NCBI RefSeq assembly: GCF_023091745.1
Contig: NC_068910.1
Span: 127,985,170-128,049,169 of the forward strand
Direction: 5' to 3'
Origin: Budorcas taxicolor
Taxonomy: Eukaryota > Chordata > Mammalia > Artiodactyla > Bovidae
Length of the DNA stretch: 64,000 nt
The position numbers and the translations under genes were made by a program. This document shows, piece after piece, positions 20,751 to 33,097 of this stretch. Position 1 is the stretch's first letter; each line of letters opens with the position of its first letter. The notes beneath the pieces were generated by a model that saw only the letters and a list, made by a program, of their open reading frames with translations, was not told the origin of the DNA and did not search any database.

Positions 20751-23700
20751 CCTTTATCTTTCTGTCCTCGCTAGTCAACACAATGTGTAGTGCATAGCTG
20801 GATATTCAAATGAGTTTGTAGGTGCTGATTTAAAAAAAGCTTCAAATCACAAATGCAACAGCTCAGTATGGAAAAGAGACAATATAGCCTACTGGATTGA
20901 TCGTTATGATGGTCAATCCATGTTTGTTGATTGCCACGCTATAGTGGAGTCACCAAATAAGTGATTATTCTAGATGCTAAGCCAACTGAATCAGCTTGAC
21001 TATGCAGTATGACTGATTGCCTAGTAATCAGCCACTGAATGGCAAAACTCATCTATATAGACATAGCCTTAAAAGAGCCTGCTGTACTAACTCATTAGTT
21101 TCTCATTTTATGAAGGGAATGTTGTTTCAGGAAGGAGAAATAGAAGTCAGCCTAATCTCTTTCTTACAAGGAAAGGGATAAGCTGGTTGAGAGAGGCTCT
21201 CTAATGAATATATGCACAAAATATACTGAATGTATAAGGCTAAGCAATTTCCCAATTGGATCGTGGAATGTTATTAACAAAGGGTGATGCCCACAAAAGG
21301 TGAGTGAATAAATGAATGAATAGTTGAATAAATGATATATAAATAAATAATGAAAACTATCCTAACCTAGTCAGAGGCATTGTTGACTGACATCCAACTG
21401 CATCTAACTGCAAAGTGAACTTGTTAGGAGAAATGTATACGAAGATCAATTACAAACAATAGTTATTAATATTTCAAATTTATTGATGATAACTGGTAGT
21501 TTGAATTAAGCCTTCTTTTTCTTCTCAGCTGTTTCCTGTTTCACATGGGTCAAAACTTCAGATTCAGATTTAAGAACCACGTTATGTATATATGTATGTA
21601 TGAGAAAGAGAGAGAATGAGAGAGAGAGAGACCATCTGAGGAAGTACTTCTGCCAGATACACTTTAATTTGTCATAACCTCAGATTCTTTCTGATAGCTT
21701 ATGGGTCTGATCACATAGTTTGGAGCTACACATACCAGAATCTTTCCACCTGAAAAGGAAACAGCAGCTAAACCTCTCCTCTTCTGAAAGAGCAAAAATG
21801 AGGAGGAAAGACAGGTTCATTAGTTCTCAGGTTCTTAAGAGGGGGTGTTCTCTTAACGGGTGCTGGAAAAGGTGGCGGGGTGGGAGTGGACTCTGGAGTT
21901 GCCACAATGACAGGGAGCATGAATGGTATTTAATGGATAAAAGCCAGGAAAAGAAAATATCCTGTAACATACAGGACAGCTTTGTAAAAGGAACAATTTA
22001 CCTGCCCCCAATAAGACTATTAATGAGAAATACTAGCCAATTCTCTTTTGAAACTTCACAGGCAACTTGTACAATATGGGCAAGGAGAACCAAATTCTAG
22101 TCATAATTATGTAGAAGGAACATGTCAGGATTTGGCGAAAAGAATTTTCCTGTTCCAAAGCAAAGAAAATCCCCATGGCTACTTCTAAAACCTCTAAACA
22201 CGTCTCAACTTTAGGAAGAGCACCTTTGAGTTGCTAAAGGCTTTAGAAATTTCAAAGAGAGCCATGGAATCAACAAATGCTAAGATTCTGTTTAACCCAA
22301 GAACTCTCCCCTGCTTAGATGGTAAGCCTCGTTGAACATGCAGTAGATTATCACATGGAATCAAAGAGTGAGTTGCATGGTAAGAAGCTCATTTGAAAGT
22401 GCTGTAAAATGTCTCCATATTCCTATCCTCAATCTTGGGGGAGACTGTGGTTCTTGCGCTTTTCTAGAAGACAATTGATGATGTTCACTACACAGGTGGG
22501 CTGAGGATTTTAGCAGATGGTGACAGGATGGCTGTAAAAGAAGAAAGAGCTCTTGCAGATGGTATACTCACTCCTTTCTGTGTTTTTCTGTTTGGAGGGG
22601 GAAGGGTGGGAGGTAGTTGTAAGACAGTGCAAAGATGCTGCAAACCCCAAGTATCAATTCTCCTACGTCTTCAGAAATCACCATGCTATTATCTTTCATC
22701 ACATATCACAGAAGGGAAGTCAAGGAAGAAATGGAGAGAAGACAACAGGAAAGATTCTTTAATATATTCAACCATAAATTCACCACCCTCTAGAATTACC
22801 CTTCATGGACTCGAAGCCTTTAATGCAGTAAATTTCCCTGTATTTTCCTTCTCCACATTTAATAAGCTAATTGCTGTAACTTTTCCTCATAGGCATTTTT
22901 TTTTCAATCTTGTGCAATTATATTTGGGTGCTTGACTTCCAGCTATACTTTCTGCTCAGTGTGTGATTCTGAGGCACTACAAGTTGGTCACAATATTCTC
23001 ATAATGGCTTGCAAGATTGGAGCGGACTTTGCTGGTGATCTCTTGTTAGATGACAACACCATGTCCCTCTGTGGTCTCATCCAGGAGAAAGAAGGTAGTT
23101 AATGAAGCCACTCAAATGTGGGCAGCTTCTGCTGCAGTGTGGGTACAGGTTTCCCACCATAATGAGCAACCACAGCCATTAACTGGGCTGCAGATCTCCG
23201 AGTCTTCCAAGCCTACTTCTTTAACTCCTGTCATCATTGCAAAGAGGGCAAGTGGCAAGTGCTTTGCAATGTACTCTCTCCCACAGTCTGATCCTAAAAA
23301 GTTCATCCTCTAGGATTGCTATCTGTTTCCTTTTCCTCCACTAGCTCTGGATGGCTATACCCCGAGCGCTTCCTCTGCCTACATTTCATATCAGAAAGGG
23401 GATTAAATGATAGAGTGAAGTAGACACTTTTAAATAATTACTTCAATGATTCATCTACATATTCATTTCTCCCTTCACCAGCCTAGTAAATATATACTGA
23501 GAAGGCACTGTGGACCAGTTTTGGGGTAGTCACCAGAGTATAAGCAAATAGATCAAGTTGTGACTCTAAAGAAGTTCTATGAAGACAGACAAGGAAACCA
23601 ACAATTATAGTTCAATATAATACGTATATATTTTTCAAATGCATAGGGTCTGATGTGAACACTATTTCATCCTGGACGGTCAGAATCAGAAAAGCTCATT

Positions 23701-24270
23701 ATTTAGATGTGATGCTATGAGGGAGTCAATGACACGAGAGGCACACCACAGAGAAGATGGAGCCCATGCACAGGGACCTGAGAGAGTGTTCCAGAAGCAC
23801 CAGAGTGGAAGGGAAATTGTAGCCTAGGATACATGCCAGGTGTGGCAGGCAGGAAGCTGGAGACAGAGAGTTCTGGAGGACTTAAGACTTGACTAGAAGC
23901 TAATTAAGACCAGCATAGCAAACTTCCACCCAAGTACAATTCACTAGGTGGTCTCAGTCTAGGGGACTTAGGTTCAGAAGAAGGAGCTACGATGCAATAA
24001 AACAGACTCTGCCTTCCTCATAACTGACCTGCAGCTCGTCCTGCATGGTAATGTGACACAGTGTTGAGCAGCCTACAATCTAGTTTAGTTCTCAATAAAA
24101 CATCTTGTTTTCCTCAAGCAACTATAGCATACAACCAGGAATGTAAGAGGCTCTTATGGAGGACATCTGCCTTGGTTGTATTGGCCACCAGCATTCAGTC
24201 CCCTCCTTTTATGGTACTATCACAGCACATTTTTGAAGGATCATCCTACGCCCACATTCAGGGTAGTTTG
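20751..24270. other. Largest stretch without recognised elements
   Basis: Open frames at 21720-22100 (126 codons) and 22528-22935 (135 codons) on the plus strand show no domain, no clear start context and no splice-site support. About 23030-23310 is open on both strands. About 23480-23900 may hold an old LINE-like remnant. No gene can be supported. Confidence 0.35.
21583..21630. repeat. (TATG)n / (GA)n simple repeat
   Basis: TATGTATATATGTATGTATG passes into GAGA runs. Confidence 0.85.
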
Positions 24271-24274
24271 TTGT

Positions 24275-24832
24275 TTTTGTTCAGCCGCTCAGCCATGTCT
24301 GACTCTTTGTGACCCCATGGACTGCAGCACACCAGACTTTCCTGTCCTTCACCGTCTCCTGGAGCTTGCTCAAACTCATGTCCATTGAGTCCATGATGCC
24401 ATCCAACTATCTCATCCTCTGTCATCCCCTTCACCTCCAGCATCAGGGTCTTTTCCAGTGAGCTTGTTCTTTTCATCAGGTGGCCAAACTATTGGAGTTT
24501 CAGCTTTAGCATCAGTCCTTCCAATGAATATTCAGGACTGATTTCCTTTGGGATTGACTGGTTTGATCTCCTTGCTGTCCAAGAGAATCTCAAGAGTCTT
24601 CTCTAGCACCACAGTTTAAAAGCATCAATTCTTTGGTGCTCAGCCTCCTTTATGGTCCAACTCTCACATCCATACATGACTACTGGAAAAGCCATAGCTT
24701 TGACTGTATGGAGCTTTGTTGGCAAAGCGATGTCTGTGCTTTTTAGTACACTATCTAGGTTTGTCATAGCTTTTCTTCATAAGGACCAAGCATCTTTTAA
24801 TTTCTGGGCTATAGCCACTGTCCACAGTGATA
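24275..24832 (-). mobile_element. BovB LINE, 3' fragment
   Basis: The antisense 3' end (TGTTCAGCCGCTCAGCCATG) continues through the C-terminal coding region and stops near 24832. Frames are broken. No clear target duplication was found. Confidence 0.9.
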
Positions 24833-25177
24833 TTTACATTCCTACAAAAGTGAAGTCTGTTTCTTGGCTTAGGACATCAGTATACCAAATTGTCCTGGTC
24901 ACAGGGACTAGTTCTGAGATGGACATATAGCTCCCAGCTGGTCCAATCCAGATGAATTCTGGGGCTTATTCAAGATCTGTCAGGATGATGTGCTCTTTCA
25001 TATCCACTGAATGCGAACATGGGAACATTTAAGAACTGCAGTTACTGCCAGATACCTTGCTATTTTGCAGAACTTGAGAATGAAGTTGACATGGTAGAAA
25101 GCAGAGCCAGGAAATGGAGAAAAAATTGAGCCTCTTGGATCAAGCCACAGCTAAATCCTGGACTCTCTAGAAATGTG
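24833..25177. other. Unassigned spacer between BovB and Bov-tA
   Basis: Nothing recognisable. Confidence 0.4.
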
Positions 25178-25312
25178 GGCGTGCATGCTTGCTCAGTCGC
25201 TCAGTTACATCTGATTCTTTGTGATCCCATGGACTGTAGCCCACCTGGCTACTTTGTCCATAGGATTTTCCAGGCAACAATACTAGAGTGGGTTGCCATT
25301 CCCTTGAAATAT
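25178..25312 (-). mobile_element. Bov-tA SINE, 5'-truncated
   Basis: The antisense BovA part (GCTCAGTCGCTCAGTTACAT to GAGTGGGTTGCCATTCCC) is present and the tRNA-like head is missing. Confidence 0.88.
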
Positions 25313-25430
25313 ATGTTCCCCCAGATTTTCCATTTTAGTAAAGCTCAGTTTGAGTTAGATTTCCTGTCATTTTTTTATTAAATAAAATACACTTACTGAT
25401 ATAAGGCTAAAATTCTTTTTCAAAAAATTC

Positions 25431-26270
25431 AGTTCAGTTCAGTCACTCAGTCATGTCTGACTCTTTGCAACCCCAAGAACCACTGCACGCCAGGCCTCCC
25501 TGTCTATCACCAACTCCCAGAGTCTATCCAAACCCATGTCCATTGAGTTGGTGATGTCATCCAACCATCTCATCCTCTGTCATTCCCTTCTCCTCCTGCC
25601 CTCAATCTTTCCCAGCATCAGGGTCTTTTCAAATGAGTCAGCTCTTCGCATCAGGTGACCAAAGTACTGGAGTTTCAACTTCAACATCAGTCCTTCCAGT
25701 GAACACCCAGGCCTGATCTCCTTTAGGATGGACTGGTTGGATCTCCTTGCAGTCCAAGGGACTCTCAAGAGTCTCCTCCAACACCAAATGGCTGTCTGAG
25801 GAGGCCTCACAAATAGCTGTGAAAAGAAGAGAAGCAAAACCAAAGGAGAAAAGGAAAGATATACCCATTTGAATGCAGAGTTCCAAAGAACAGCAAGGAG
25901 AGATAAGAAAGCCTTCCTCAGCGATCAATGTAAAGAAATAGAGGAAAACAATAGAATGGGAAAGACTAGAGACCTCTTCAAGAGAATTGGAGATACCAAA
26001 GGGACATTATATGCAAAGATGGGTTCAATAAAGGACAGAAATGGTATGGACCTAACAGAAGCAGAAGATGTTAAGAAGAGGTGGCAAGAATACACAGAAG
26101 AACTGTACAAAAAAGATCTTTATGACCCAAATAATCACAATGGTGTGATCATTCACACTCACCTAGAGCCAGACATCCTAGAATGTGAAGTCATGTGGGC
26201 CTTAGGAAGCATCACTATGAACAAAGCTAGTGGAGGTGATAGAATTCCAGTTGACCTATTTCAAAAATTA
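25431..26270 (-). mobile_element. BovB LINE with 5' inversion and internal loss
   Basis: The element's 3' part is antisense at 25431-25788, starting with the CAGTTCAGTTCAGTCACTCA tail. At 25789 it switches to the sense strand and reads the linker and first part of the RT (open frame 25869-26306, last BovB residues near 26268). The order matches twin priming, with the 5'-most bases at the junction. About 1.1 kb of BovB between the two parts, including the RT active site, is missing. It is a second independent 5' inversion in the window. Confidence 0.92.
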
Positions 26271-26292
26271 TCTCTTTTAAAATGTAGTGTCT

Positions 26293-26357
26293 TTTATTTT
26301 TTTTAATATAAATTTATTTATTTTAATTGGAGGTTAAAAAATAAAATAAAATTTTAA
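26293..26357 (-). mobile_element. Short ruminant L1 3' end fragment
   Basis: TTTATTTATTTTAATTGGAG is the antisense of the ruminant L1 3' end. Similar flanks, AAAATGTAGTGTCTT (26279-26293) and AAAATGTAGTATCTT (about 26358-26372), are a probable target duplication. Confidence 0.7.
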
Positions 26358-26434
26358 AAAATGTAGTATCTTAGGGGATAGAGTATACTGAACATTGAAC
26401 AGGTGAAGAATAATAAAATAGGATCCATAAAACC

Positions 26435-26590
26435 TGTTTTCCAGGTCTGGCTTTACCACTCACTAGTCACACAGTTTTGGAAAAATTACTTCATCTTTCT
26501 GAGCTTCAAACTCTCTACACTGAAAATATCAAAATAATTCTAAGCTGGTTCCCATAATATTATATGGATGAAATGCCTTGCAATGAAAAT
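26435..26590 (+). repeat. MIR SINE
   Basis: CCAGGTCTGGCTTTACCACTC and the following TTACTTCATCTTTCTGAGC segment fit the MIR 5' half. Confidence 0.7.
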
Positions 26591-27342
26591 CAAATAAAAT
26601 GATGAAGGAACAACTCATCAAACCTGAAGCACTAAATGAATGAAATGGCTACTAAAGTATATTTTCTTACAAGCCCTTAAAGATGTTTGTCTCACATTAG
26701 GAATCAGTCTCATTCTCCCCAGGTGTATAAATTAGGTTTAAAGTGGTTGATATCCAATCAGTACCTGCTTTAAAGCATCAGGTTCCTGAGAGCTAAATGG
26801 AAATCAACATTACCTCAGGTCAGGAGCCAACTAAACTTAAAAACCTGCTGTGCCCATGGTAACATAGTACATGTTAATTGGTATTATGTTGGCAGTTATT
26901 TGAGCCAAGAATGAAAACGTAAGAAAGCTATGTCTAACATCTACTTAAAATCAGCTGACAAACAAAAGCAATCTGACTTTGCCATCGAGGCTATTAACCA
27001 CATTTTTGTATATATATATATATATATTTTTTTTTAACCTAGTTGCTATGGTGACCTGCCCCAGAGTGACAGTTTTGAGACTTAAATATATGCTATGTCA
27101 CCAACGACTGCAAAGAGACTTTGTTCTTTCACCCATTCTCTTTCTCAACAACCTGTACATGCAACCAGTCACCTAGTACCATCAGTTCTCCTGGCCATCT
27201 CAAAGATTCTTCCATCACATAGCAGGTTACTCAAGCCACCTTTCAGTTTCCCTGCACTCTGCCACTAGCCCTACCCATTGTCTCACTCTCTTCCCCACCT
27301 CAGCCTTCAGAAAGTCAACATCTGAGTCAAATTGCAATTCCT
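26591..27342. other. Unassigned sequence with a short TA run
   Basis: A (TA)n-T(n) simple repeat lies at about 27009-27036. The rest is not recognised. Confidence 0.4.
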
Positions 27343-27472
27343 AGACATAACACAGAATGTGGTCCACTGGAGAAAGGAACGGCAAACCACTTCAGTATTC
27401 TTGCCTTGAGAACCCCATGAACAGTATGAAAAGGCAAAATGATAGGATACTGAAAGAGGAACTCCCCAGGTC

Positions 27473-27608
27473 AGTGAAGTGAAGTGAAGTGAAGTGAAGT
27501 GAAGTAAAGTCACTCAGTCATGTCCGACTCTTTGCAACCCCGTGGACTGTAGCTCTCCAGGCTCCTCCGTCAATGGGATTATTCAGGCAAGAATACTGGA
27601 GTGGGTAG
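27473..27608 (-). mobile_element. Bov-tA SINE nested in the BovB 5' UTR
   Basis: It starts with a pentanucleotide tail (GAAGT)n and carries antisense BovA sequence; the tRNA-like head is missing. BovB 5' UTR sequence continues on both sides, so it is younger than the BovB. Confidence 0.93.
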
Positions 27609-27649
27609 GTCCCCCATATGCTACTGGAGATCAGTGGAGAAATAACTCT

Positions 27650-30561
27650 AGAAAGAATGAAGGGATTGAGCCAAAGCAAAAACAATACACAGCAGTGGAT
27701 ATGACTGGTGATAGAAGCAAGGTCTGATGCTGTAAAGAGCAATATTGCATAGGAACCTGGAATGTCAGGTCCATGAATCAAGGCAAATTGGAAGTGGTCA
27801 AACAGGAGATGGCAAGAGTGAACGTCGACATCCTAGGAATCAGCAAACTAAAATGGACTGGAAAGGGTGAATTTAACTCAGATGATCATTATATCTACTA
27901 CTGCAGACAGGAATCCCTCAGAAGACATGGAGTAGCCGTCATGGTCAACAAAAGAGTCCAAAATGGAGTACTTGGATGCAATCTCAAAACTGACAGAATG
28001 ATCTCTGTTCGTCTCCAAGGCAAACCATTCAATATCATGGTAATCCAAGTCTATGCCCCAACCAGTAATGCTGAAGAAGCTGAAGCTGAATGGTTCTATG
28101 AAGACCTACAAGACCTTTTAGAACTAACACTCAAAAAAGATGTCCTTTTAATTATAGGGGACTGGAATGCAAAAGTAGGAAGTCAAGAAACACCTGGAGT
28201 AACAGGCAAATTTGGCCTTGGAATGTGGAATGAAGGAGGGCAAAGACTAATAGAGTTTTGCCAAAAAAAATGCACTGGTCATAGCAAACACCCTCTTCCA
28301 ACAACACAAGAGAAGACTCTACACATGGACATCACCAGATGGTCAACACCGAAATCAGATTGATTATATTCTTTGCAGCCAAAGATAGAGAAGCTCTATA
28401 CAGTCAAAAAAACAAGACCAGGAGCTGACTGTGGCTCAGATCATGAACTCCTTATTACCAAATTCAGACTCAAATTGAAGAAAGTAGGGAAAACCGCTAG
28501 ACCATTCAGGTATGACCTCAATCAAATCCCTCATGCCTAAACAGTGGAAGTGAGAAATAGATTTAAGGGCCTAGATCTGATAGACAGAGTGCCTGATGAA
28601 CTATGGAGTGAGGTTCATGACATTGTACAGGAGAGAGGGATCAAGACCATCCCCATGGAAAAGAAATGCAAAAAAGCAAAATGGCTGTCTGGGGAGGCCT
28701 TACAAAGAGCTGTGAAAAGAAGAGAAGTGAAAAGCAAAGGAGAAAAGGAAAGATATAAGCATCTGAATGCAGACTTCCAAAGAATAGCAAGAAGAGATAA
28801 GAGAGCCTTCTTCAGTGATCAATGCAAAGAAATAGAGGAAAACAACAGAATGGGAAAGACTAGAGATCTCTTCAAGAAAATTAGAGATATGAAGGGAACA
28901 TTTCATGCAAAGATGGGCTCGATAAAGGACAGAAATGGTAGGGACCTAACAGAAGCAGAAGATATTAAGAAGAGGTGGCAAGAATACACAGAAGAACTGT
29001 ACAAAAAAGATCTTCACAACCCGATAATCACGATGGTGTGATCACTCATCTAGAGCCAGACATCCTGGAATGTGAAGTCAAGTGGGCCTTAGAAAGCATC
29101 ACTATGAACAAAGTTAGTGGAGGTGATGGCATTCCAGTTGAGCTATTTCAAATCCTGAAACATGATGCTGTGAAAGTACTGCACTCAATATGCCAGCAAA
29201 TTTGGAAAACTCAGCAGTGGCCACAGTACTGGAAAAGGTCAGTTTTCATTACAATCCCAAAGCGAGGCAATGCCAAAGAATGCTCAAACTACCACTCAAT
29301 TGCACTCATCTCACATACTAGTAGAATAATGCTCAAAATTCTCCAAGCCAGGCTTGAGCAATACGTGAACTGTGAACTTCCTGAAGTTCAAGCTGGTTTT
29401 AGAAAAGGCAGAGAAACAAGATATCAAATTCCCAACATCTGCTGGATCATGGAAAAAGCAAGAGAGTTCCAGAAAAACGTCTATTCCTGCTTTATTGACT
29501 ATGCCAAAGCCTTTGACTGTGTGGATCACAATAAGCTGTGGAAGATTCTGAAAGAGATGGGAATACCAGACCACCTGAGCTGCCTCTTGAGATATCTGTA
29601 TGCAGGTCAGGAAGCAACAGTTAGAACTGGACATGGAACAACAGACTGGTTCCAAATAGGAAAAGGAGTACTTCAAGGCTGTATATTGTCACCCTGCTTA
29701 TTTAACTTATATGCAGAGCACATCATGAGAAACGCTGGACTGGAAGAAACACAAGCTGGAATCAAGATTGCCGAGAGAAATATCAATAACCTCAGATTTG
29801 CAGATGACACCACCCTTATGGCAGCAAGTGAAGAGGAACTAAGAAGCCTCTTGATGAAAGTGAGAGAGGAGAGTGAAAAATGTTGGCTTAAAGCTCAGAA
29901 AACAAAGATCATGGCATCCGGTCCCATTACCTCATGGGAAATAGATGGGGAAACAGTGGAAAGAGTGTCAGACTTTATTTTTTGGGGCTCCAAAATCACT
30001 GCAGATGGTGACTGCAGTCATGAAATTAAAAGACGCTTACTCCTTGGAAGGAAAGCTATGATCAACCTAGATAGCATATTCAATAGCAGAGACATTACTT
30101 TGCTGACTAAGGTCCGTCTAGTCAAGGCTATGGTTTTTCCTGTGGTCATGTATGGATGTGAGAGTTGGACTGTGAAGAAGGCTGAACGCTGAAGAATTGA
30201 TGCTTTTGAACTGTGGTGTTGGAGAAGACTCTTGAGAGTCCCTTGGACTGCAAGGAGATCCAACCAGTCCTTTCTGAAGGAGATCAGCCCTGGGATTTCT
30301 TTGGAGGGAATGATGCTAAAGCTGAAACTCCAGTACTTTGTCCACCTTATGTGAAGAGTTGACTCATTGGAAAAGACTCTGATGCTGGGAGGGATTGGGG
30401 GCAGGAGGAGAAGGGGACGACCGAGGATGAGATGGCTGGATGGCATCACTGACTCAATGGACATGAATCTGAGTGAACTCCAGGAGTTGGTGATGGACAG
30501 GGAGGCCTGGCGTGCTGCAATTCATGGGGTTGCAAAGAGTAGGACACGACTGAGCGACTGA
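27650..30561 (+). pseudogene. BovB ORF: endonuclease-reverse transcriptase, disrupted
   Basis: The single BovB polyprotein ORF encodes an APE-type endonuclease that nicks the target and an RT that copies the element RNA there. Endonuclease motifs TWNVR (near 27755), GDWNAK (28157-28174) and SDH (about 28435) are readable. RT motif A (FIDYAKAFDCVDH) and motif B (QGCILSPCLFN) are intact; the active-site box reads FADD at 29797-29808 where other copies have YADD. Breaks seen: TGA at 27725, one extra A in the A-run at 28263-28270, TAA at 28538, a one-base loss near 29021, and TGA at 30190 and 30352. The three TGA codons fit CGA to TGA decay. The terminal stop is at 30559-30561. The true start lies upstream of 27725 and is uncertain. 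Confidence 0.92.
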
Positions 30562-30856
30562 ACTGAGACCTAACACAGAGCAGCCACACTGTTCCTTGAA
30601 CTTAATATACATTATCATAACTCTGGGACTATGTTCATTTGCTTTCTTCTGGTTAAAATGTCCATTATTCTAGTTTTTCTTATCCCTCTTCTCTGCTTAC
30701 TATTCTTTTGTTATAAGTGATTTTTAAAATTTAAATGTTTATTGGGCTCTATAGCTAGAAAAAAACGTGAACAAAAACTGATAGTATAAGAAAAATCATA
30801 CTGCTGTCTTAGTCTATCTTCTGTCACCTTTAGATATAACCATGAGACAAAGAAAT

Positions 30857-32245
30857 CAGTTCAGTTCAGTCACTCAGTCATGTCCGACTTTTTGTGACCC
30901 AATGGACTGCAGCACGCCAGGCTTCCCTGTCCATCACCAACTCCTGGAGCTTGCTCAGACTCATATCCATTAAGGCCATGATGCCATCTAACCATCTCAT
31001 CCTCTGTCATCCCCTTCACCTCCTGCCTTCAATCTTTCCCAGCATCAGGGTCTTTTCCAGTGAGTCTACTCTTCGCATCAGGTGGCCAAAATATTGGAGT
31101 TTCAGCTTCAGCATCGGTTCTTCCAATGAATATTCAGTACTGATTCCCTTTAGGATTGACTAGTTTGATGTCCTTACAGTCTAAGTGACTCTCAAAAGTC
31201 TTCTCCAACACCACAGTTCAAAAGCATCAATTCTTCGGTGCTCAACTTTCTTCATAGTCCAACTCTCACATCCATACATGACTACTGGAAAAACCATAGC
31301 TTTGACTAGACAGACTTTTGTTCGTAATGTAATGTCTCTGCTTTTTAATATGCCATCTAGGTTGGTAATGGCTTTTCTTACAAGGAACAAGAATCTTAAT
31401 TTCATGGCTGCAGTCACCATTTGCAGTGACTTTGGAGCCCAAGAAAATATAGTCTCTCACTGTTTCTATTGTCTCTCCATCTGTTTGCCATGAAGTGATG
31501 GGACCAGATGCCATGATCTTCGTTTTCTGAATGTTGAGCTTTAAGCCAACTTTTTCACTCTCCTCTTTCACTTTCATCAAGAGGCTCTTCAGTTCTTCTT
31601 CACTTTCTGCCATAAGGGTGGTGTCACCTGCATATCTGAGGTTATTGATATTTCTCATGGCTATCTTGATTCTAGCTTGTGCTTCATCCAGCCCGACAAT
31701 TCATGTGATGTACTCTGCATAGAGGTTAAATAAGCAGGGTGACAATATACAGCCTTAACGTACTCCTTTTCCTATCTGTTGCTGCCTGTCCAGTTCTAAT
31801 TGTTATTTCTTCACCTGCATACAAATTTCTCAGGAGGCAGGTAAGGTGGTCTGGTATTCCCATCTCTTTCAGAATTTCCGACAGTTTGTTGTAATCTACA
31901 CTGTCAAAGGCTTTAGCATAATGAATAAAGCAGAAGTAAATGTTTTTATGGAACTCTCTTGCTTTTTCTATGATCCAATGGATGTTGGCAATTTGATCTC
32001 TGGTTCCTCTACCTTTTCTAATCCAGCTTGAACATCTGGAAGTTCACAGTTCACATACTGTTGAAGCCTGGCTTGGAGAATTTTGAGCATTACTTTGCTA
32101 GTGTGTGAGATGAGTGCAATTTTGCAATAGTTTGAGCATTCTCTAGCATTGCCTTTCTTTGGGATTGGAATAAAACTGACTTTTCCGGTACTGTGGCCAC
32201 TGCTGAGTTTTCCAGATTTGCTGGAATATTGAGTGCAGCAAAGAA
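30857..32245 (-). mobile_element. BovB LINE, 5'-truncated, tail-to-tail with the previous copy
   Basis: The antisense copy starts at its 3' end (CAGTTCAGTTCAGTCACTCA) and extends into the RT fingers near 32240. The flanking repeat ACAAAGAAAT at 30847-30856 and 32246-32255 is a 10-bp target duplication. The RT box reads YAGD (GAT to GGT) near 31627, so the catalytic Asp pair is lost. The frame is broken in several places. Confidence 0.93.
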
Positions 32246-32255
32246 ACAAAGAAAT

Positions 32256-32898
32256 TATATTGAGACATAGAAATAGTTCTCTGCTGTTTAAAAATTAGAT
32301 CAAGGTCAGTAGATTATATGCATTAACAAATTACTTCCTGGATGTTGGGGACACAATAAGGAGTGGTAGGAACTGTGGAAAATGAGGCAGAGAACTCTCA
32401 GATTTAAACTTTCATTGCTCTATAATTATGTAGGCTTAATGCTAATAATCTTTCCATTTTTTAGGAGATGCCACAAATCTTTATTTCTATGTGAAGCCTT
32501 TGGAGAAGACTAGATCAATTTGTTTTGTTGGCTATGTATAGCCCAAGGGCACAGATTTTAAGTCTCAGCCTAATGACCTTGTTCAAACACTGCATTCTCT
32601 GTAATGCCTTCACTTACTCCCCTGAACAAGTAGAGGTTGTTCCCTTATTCCTCATTCATGTGCTGACTGTGACATTGCAACCAGCCACCATCCTGAGGTA
32701 TTAGTGACGCAGTGGACTTAAAGTGGAGCATAATCATGTAAGAGTAGGGCAAGGCATGGACTGTAAAATATACTTGTGTGCCCTGCACCCAAGCACCTCA
32801 GTCTCCCTGCTTTCAGGATAGCCCTAATGGAAATGTTGCTGCATACCGCCTGCATCCCATCTCAATTATAACCCACAGCACCTGTTTTTCTGCCTCCT
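32256..32898. other. Unassigned sequence
   Basis: No gene or repeat is recognised. Confidence 0.4.
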
Positions 32899-32909
32899 AG
32901 CTTTCAGGT

Positions 32910-33086
32910 GACACGACTGAGTGACTTCACTTTGACTTTTCACTTTCATGCATTGGAGAAGGAAATGGCAACCCACTCCAGTGTCCTTGCCTTGAGAATC
33001 CCAGGGATGAGGGAGCCTGGTGGGCTGCCGTCTATGGGGTCGCACAGAGTCGGACACGACTGAAGTGACTTAGCAGCAGCAGCAGC
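32910..33086 (+). mobile_element. Bov-A2 SINE, 5'-truncated, with 11-bp target duplication
   Basis: Part of the first unit, the linker and the second BovA unit end in (AGC)n. AGCTTTCAGGT flanks it at 32899-32909 and 33087-33097. Confidence 0.93.
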
Positions 33087-33097
33087 AGCTTTCAGGT

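Larger units (their letters stand above)
27357..30565 (+). mobile_element. Nearly full-length BovB LINE with 14-bp target duplication
   Basis: The copy holds the 5' UTR (from ATGTGGTCCACTGGAGAAAG), the endonuclease, RT and C-terminal regions, and the 3' end. AGACATAACACAGA at 27343-27356 and AGACCTAACACAGA at 30566-30579 form the target duplication (one mismatch), which fixes both ends. A Bov-tA at 27473-27608 lies in the 5' UTR. Without it the element is about 3.07 kb, close to the usual BovB length. The large ORF is disrupted, so it is not autonomous. Confidence 0.94.

Noticed and set aside
21720..22100. Plus-strand ORF of 126 codons
   Set aside because: No recognisable domain, no splice or promoter support, and biased basic composition typical of chance frames.
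22528..22935. Plus-strand ORF of 135 codons
   Set aside because: Overlaps another frame on the same strand and shows no family features; probably chance.
23050..23313. ORFs on both strands
   Set aside because: Antiparallel open frames without any motif; no evidence for which, if either, is real.
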